From Actinostola sp. cb2023 (Eukaryota; Cnidaria; Anthozoa; Actiniaria; Actinostolidae): DNA of 64,000 bases. The position numbers and the translations under genes were made by a program. Below, piece after piece: positions 59,140 through 64,000 of the stretch. Within the stretch, counting starts at the first letter, position 1. Each line of letters starts with the position of its first letter. The stretch spans positions 1 through 64,000 of the forward strand of contig JAUJYZ010000236.1 of assembly GCA_033675265.1 (NCBI GenBank), read 5' to 3'. The notes beneath the pieces are model-generated. The model was given only the letters and a program-made list of their open reading frames with translations. It was not told the origin of the DNA and searched no databases.

Positions 59140-60560
59140 GCGCTGGCTCACGGTAACACTGGAAAAAACGCGTGCAAATTAATCCTTGACGAGCGCATGC
59201 GCATGCGCGCGTTGAATTTCAAAGGAATTTCCAACGAATTTCCATTTGTTCTAATATCAGTTAATTCCAAGAAAATAATAAAACGTAAAGCACAAAAGAT
59301 TGAGAGAACTGATTGTTCGTAATGCACGCAAGTCTCGGTTATACACACTCCCATATCCCGTCCATACGTACACTTCTTGATTTGAAATTCATTTGTCAGT
59401 TTTCCTCCGTTCTTCCTCCGTCCGTTCGTCCACGATTCGAAAAAGGAGCGTTTTCCTAAAGCGCTTTCCAAATTGGACGAGTGAATGAGCGATCATGTGG
59501 ACGAGAAATTCGTTTTCAAAAAAGAAAAAAAATTGTTTTTGATCGAGCTCTGGTGTTGAGCTCGTCCAACACTTTGCACGACTTAATTGGGAAATATACA
59601 CTACATCATTAAAAATATGTTTAATTATTAATTGCAAAAATGTTCTCATTACGAAGACTTGTCTGTCTTTCTCAACGAGACGAGCCGCTCATTATCATTC
59701 ACAAATTGACGCATTACTGCGGTAGAGTATGTAGAAATTGAGTTTAATTTATTAAATTGATTTATTCTTTTCATCTCTGTTCTACTTATAAGATGAAATT
59801 AGTCCCCATACAAAGCAATACTTCCAAGTAAACATACACGTACCACACGTCACGGTAACAATTAAGCCTTGATTTTACAATATTTATATAGCATGACAGT
59901 GATGTTAGCTAGCTCATTATCTAGTCTTGATTGTCTGACATCCCTTCAAGATAAACCAAAATGCTTTATTCAACATATTGTACGTACGTTGAAAAGATAT
60001 TCACTGACGCCATGTCGCTGTACAAAATCGTCCAGGATTGTATTCTTTTTTTATTTCTAATTTATTATTTTGATTATATTCGATCTAAAGATGCAATACG
60101 ATTATATTCTTCAGGATTTCGCCGCGCGCGCTTACCCTACTATAGCTACAAGCGACGTTTTTACTGTAGGACCATAGACTAATGAACTCACCCTTGAGCC
60201 TCCATTATCAAAGCACGCGTTGCTATGCCTGACATTAGTCCTCTTAAGTGTCCTGAAACCGCCAAGCGTCAACCAAAACTATTACAAAAAATATATACTG
60301 AACAAAAACTCGTATATTTGAATAAATTGGATTTGTTTCTGTACGGCTCTTGTTTATTTCCTTTCATCCATTGTCAATATTTTCACAATTTTGTTTGCTC
60401 GCAGAGCCAGTTTTCTGCCCATGGAAAGTTCCGTGCACTGTATAACTTTATTCCTAGGCAGCGCGATCTAAAAATAATTATTTCAAAAAACTGTAGGACT
60501 GATACAAAAGAAATAGAGTGTTTCCTTGCTCGGTGACATAACTATAATGGATCCTAATAG
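59140..60560. other. No gene seen; probable 3' region of the GPCR gene
   Basis: AT-rich sequence with short unrelated frames on both strands. On the minus strand, AATAAA (plus-strand TTTATT at about 60448) lies ~140 bases beyond the GPCR stop codon and may be its polyadenylation signal. Nothing else can be supported. Confidence 0.5.
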
Positions 60561-60589
60561 CATGTAATCCTCAGCTCTGTGTCTTAATG

Positions 60590-61726
60590 CTAGACGAAAG
60601 TTTCTGTGCTAAGGGCTCCATTTAACGGATCGCTGAGAGTGGTTCCTTTGGCGTTGACAGCTGGACTAGGCTGCTTTGCCGAGCGAAAGGATTCCCTGTG
60701 GTACGAGTTGCTGCAATTGCTGGTAAACTCACTGTTCTTCCGAAAATCATGGCAACCGCAAACTCTTCTCAGTGCCTTGCGAAAGTCGGGTTTATATAAC
60801 GAATAAATGAATGGATCGATGAGAGAATTTCCAACCAGAGTAAACAGGGATACTTCTATCAGCTTTTTAGGAACGCTAGCTGCAAACCCCAAGGCTTCTA
60901 TGATGTTGATAATGATCAATGGAAGCCAACATATAGTAAATGTTGCGATCAAGACAGCGAAAACTTTGGCGGCCTTGACTTCTGCCGCGAGGTTGATGGA
61001 GAATTTTCGCGTCTTGTTTGTCCCCAGCTTTGCGCCAGTGTTTCTTATAAGGTTCTCAGGACTCGGGCAATGCGTTTGAGTGGAGAGCATCCATTTTACC
61101 TGGCGACGGGTTTCCTTGAATATCTTAGAGTAGACCAGGCAGATAACCACTGCCAATGCCGTCACTAGGAAAATCAAAAATCCCTGGTTCACTCTCCTGG
61201 CAAGCGCTTTTGTTTCCTCTGGTTGGTTTTCCCATGTAACGGGGACCAAAGTCATTGCAAGTGGAATGGTCCATACAACGGATAAAATCCTATTGACTGT
61301 GGAACGGGTCATTTTACCGTTATAAGACAATGGCTTAACGATAGCCTGGTAACGGTCGTAAGTTACTCCACAGAAATTAAAGAGGTAAGCGAAGAGGATG
61401 TACCCAATGATATAAGGGACGACAAGTTCGACGTACTTGACTTGTTTTTGAAGGAGAAAGCACGGCACGAAGACCAACGCCACCATGCAATCGGAAACCG
61501 CTAAACTCACTACAAAAGTGTTAGTAATGGTCCGTAGCTTTCGAAATCTGCAGAACAGTGCACACACCAGTGCGTTTCCAACCACTACTCCTGACGCCAT
61601 CAGTGACAATGGAAGACGAAAGCTGGCAAGAAAATCCTCGGGATTTGGAACAGAGGAAGTATTGCTTGCTGCGGTGGTAGGCTTGTTGTTTAGAGGGGGA
61701 ATTCCTGTTTGATTGAAAAGCCTCAT
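60590..61726 (-). CDS. Class A (rhodopsin-like) GPCR, 378 aa, single exon
   Basis: A seven-helix plasma-membrane receptor, complete from ATG to stop. The N-terminus has glycosylation sites N5 (NQT) and N22 (NTS). TM1 has GN (N51), TM2 LAVSD (D79), TM3 ends DRY (124-126), TM4 has W152, TM6 CWLP (266-269) and TM7 DPFIY (304-308) in place of NPxxY; C323 and C325 may be palmitoylated. Three features are unusual: Glu100 stands where the conserved TM3 cysteine is expected, extracellular loop 2 has no Cys, and TM5 has Leu191 where the conserved Pro would be. This set recalls the melanocortin/cannabinoid/S1P group of class A. Ligand unknown. Intronless receptors of this kind are common in cnidarians. 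The TM6 and TM7 switches are intact, so it is probably functional. Confidence 0.93.
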   Translation of the reverse strand: MRLFNQTGIPPLNNKPTTAASNTSSVPNPEDFLASFRLPLSLMASGVVVGNALVCALFCRFRKLRTITNTFVVSLAVSDCMVALVFVPCFLLQKQVKYVELVVPYIIGYILFAYLFNFCGVTYDRYQAIVKPLSYNGKMTRSTVNRILSVVWTIPLAMTLVPVTWENQPEETKALARRVNQGFLIFLVTALAVVICLVYSKIFKETRRQVKWMLSTQTHCPSPENLIRNTGAKLGTNKTRKFSINLAAEVKAAKVFAVLIATFTICWLPLIIINIIEALGFAASVPKKLIEVSLFTLVGNSLIDPFIYSLYKPDFRKALRRVCGCHDFRKNSEFTSNCSNSYHRESFRSAKQPSPAVNAKGTTLSDPLNGALSTETFV

Positions 61727-64000
61727 CTCTGATCCGTCAGTAAAAGCTGGTCTGTTGGTGTATCAGTCTTTCCTGTAGGATGACCACAACCAACGTCTTT
61801 CCAATCTGATCCAAACTAATCACTGTCAGCGAATGAATAATTCTTGCACGGCCGCACGCTATCGGTTATACAGCCCAAAACATCTCATCTCCCAGATCTC
61901 GTGAAATTTAAAGCGCCCGAAAAATCTCTCAGTAAATAAGCCACTTGACCTGTTCACGAGAGTCCTTCGACTACACTTTACGCCGCGTTCTCTTGGTCAT
62001 ATATGAACCTAGAACTGCGCTATAGGCCAACTGCTCATTTAAAGCGATCCCCTTTCAACAGCCAATGAACAAGCTTATCTATGTTTTACATACAATGCTA
62101 TATTAAGGTGCAGGTGCATCGCTTCGACAAAGGTCTTCTGGTCGTCGCTTTGATTATACTCAGTGAAAGTAGCTTATAACATGTAATGACGTTATAGCGG
62201 GATTTCAAGCCCATCTGCTGTTTGGACTCTATATCATATACGTCCATACACAGACGGGAAGTCTTACAGTACGGAACTTTCCAAATACCACAATGGAAAT
62301 CAATTCGTTCTACGATTCACAGTGATTTTTTAAAACAAAATTGGAATATTTCATTTAAATTTGTTTTTGACACGTTTCTCAGAGTTTTCTAATTTAGAAG
62401 ATTATGCGATTATTATATCTATGTATACCCCATGATTAAAAGTTATAATTTTCCTGAGTTATATTCTGGCGTCCTTGTTAGAGAAAGAGAGAAGTGTTTG
62501 CAGTTGTCATCATGTCAATCTGGGTTGAAAATGGACGCTTCGTTATAAATACAGAAAAAAGGTTTTTTTTTCTGATTGTAATTTTGAGGACAAGTGTATT
62601 AAACTAAGACCTCGAATCGTAATGATTTCACATTCGTTCATTACTAAGATTTTGAATGGTGCGGATCGAACTAAAAATTATTCGGTTTAGGATTTTTCCC
62701 GGTTCTATATCCTTTTTATGAGAGTTTGCCCTTTCTGAATAATGTCTCCTCCGCGTGCTATATCGATTCGAAAGCGATTCAAAAGGCAGCCAAGGTTATT
62801 CATGGACGTGTACTTTTGTCTGCCACAGATTTACACACTAGATAATGAGTCAAACTCGAAATGCACCAAAGGAATATTCAAGACTAGAAATCGATCATTT
62901 GTTCTGATCCAATTAAGGAACTTGTTCGTGTTCCGTTTTCGACAGATGACGAGATTGATCTCATTCGGATTTACTTACATTTATAGAACGATTCCTGTCC
63001 AAACGAAATTAATGGCATATTATTCAATTAAAGCACCAAACAAGAGAGGAGATATCTATCTTACGCTGAAAAACTATTTGTTTCTTGTCCGGATGAAGCT
63101 CTGCAAATAAAGAGTTTTTCTTAGTGATGAAATTTACACCGTTTACGTTTACTTTGGTTGTAGAGATATTCACTTTAAGCCCTTTATCAGAGTCTTGACC
63201 TTACTGTCCCCCTGAAGTCTACTATCAGTGCTATCTCATGTCCTTCGGCTATGAGTAGAGGAAAGGGATGTTTATTGGCAAGGATATTTCACTTCACCGG
63301 CTACACCGTCATGTAAAACTGATAAAATCTTTGGACGATCGAGGAGTGTTTTCTGTTTTAAATTTCACCACAAAAACGCAAATTACACTTCGCATTTTAT
63401 AAGGTAATTTAACTGATTGTGACAAATGAACACTTGTGTTCGCGCTTTAAAGCTTTGTCTTTTTATGATCCTTTTGCAGTGAAAATACATGTATGTATGT
63501 TTTCAAAAATGATGTTAGAAATTGATTCTGCCGGCAGCCTGGAGTGATGTAACTTCGTAGCGTGAATAGCGCCCCCACAAACTCATGCTTTCGTAGGAAG
63601 TATCGTTTTCACAGTCTATAGTATTGTTTATTTTGGTCTTGAAATCAGTAATATAGAAACAGTGTTTAACCTTTGTACACTTGCTTATCATGGTCCTAAT
63701 TAGTCCTAAGTACAGTTCTTGGAGATAGAACAAGTATTCGGCTACTATCATAGTTCCACCTTGCCAAACGCGGAGCTACCATGAAGTGGCCACACTAGAA
63801 CCTTGATTATCATGCAGGAAATGCACGACTGACATTACCGAACTTAGCTTGGGGTATGAGATTATCGCTGTCATGATAGGCATGGACCGGCGATGAGATG
63901 AACGTCATCCGAGTTGTTCACATATCCGACCGTTTTATAACTGAACATCCATACAGATATCAAGACACATTTGATAAATATATACTGTTTCTCACACTGA
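61727..64000. other. Upstream region of the GPCR gene; no other gene seen
   Basis: Contains the receptor's 5' flank (on the minus strand). Short frames, such as 62742-63110 plus and 63515-63751 minus, have no domain, signal or splice support. No repeat family from the rest of the window was recognised, making this the least repetitive stretch. Confidence 0.5.

Noticed and set aside
59148..59649. Two overlapping minus-strand frames of 86-107 codons
   Set aside because: Low complexity and mutually overlapping in different frames, with no domain or splice evidence.
62742..63110. 122-codon plus-strand frame
   Set aside because: No homology pattern, signal peptide or conserved motif recognised; composition like random AT-rich sequence.

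Overview
This window is eukaryotic, repeat-dominated and gene-poor. The recognisable protein-coding pieces point to a metazoan and fit best an anthozoan cnidarian such as a stony coral or its relatives: an intron-split secreted protein with PAN-like, EGF and CUB modules, a TLDc-domain exon, a single-exon rhodopsin-class GPCR, Crypton-derived (DUF3504 / KIAA1958-like) tyrosine recombinase copies and a hAT transposase. The species assignment is inference. Nothing bacterial, viral or CRISPR-like was seen.

Layout. 1-3050: GATA microsatellites alternating with a GC-rich ~67-bp minisatellite in a larger repeated block, split by a foldback element with a 7-bp target duplication. 3541-9550: two blocks of an 83-bp tandem repeat separated by nested inverted-repeat elements. 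9551-11344: a TA-flanked MITE, the last exon of a TLDc gene, and a ~94-bp minisatellite made from the end of that exon. 11842-12722: about ten 87-bp repeats, each carrying a TATA-box/initiator-like arrangement. 13081-15768: a structurally intact 2,672-bp hAT transposon (8-bp target duplication, 22-bp terminal inverted repeats, 662-codon transposase, poly(A) signal). 15769-19146: a 20-bp minisatellite interrupted by a larger element, plus several foldback elements.

19147-31302: a ~6-kb direct tandem segmental duplication. Each unit carries a broken copy of a Crypton-like recombinase, a ~126-bp minisatellite and the start of the PAN-like/EGF/CUB gene. Only the second unit has the intact first exon; the first is cut off inside it, exactly at the duplication junction. 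The two recombinase copies have complementary damage.

31178-56612: the PAN-like/EGF/CUB/CUB gene on the plus strand. Four exons with compatible splice phases can be followed. Its second intron is ~19.9 kb and consists mostly of a 16.2-kb satellite of ~220 copies of a 73-bp monomer, with higher-order organisation toward its right end. The intron between the two CUB exons and the sequence downstream of the second are filled with short tandem arrays in both orientations, invaded by MITEs and a hAT-like non-autonomous element. 58016-58735: a 56-bp minisatellite. 60590-61726: an intact GPCR on the minus strand with melanocortin/cannabinoid-group-like residue changes. The rest (59140-60560, 61727-64000) shows no supportable gene.

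The genes do not form one pathway. What unites the window is how mobile elements and tandem amplification have reshaped it: exon ends turned into satellites, satellites expanded in introns, and foldback elements next to splice acceptors.
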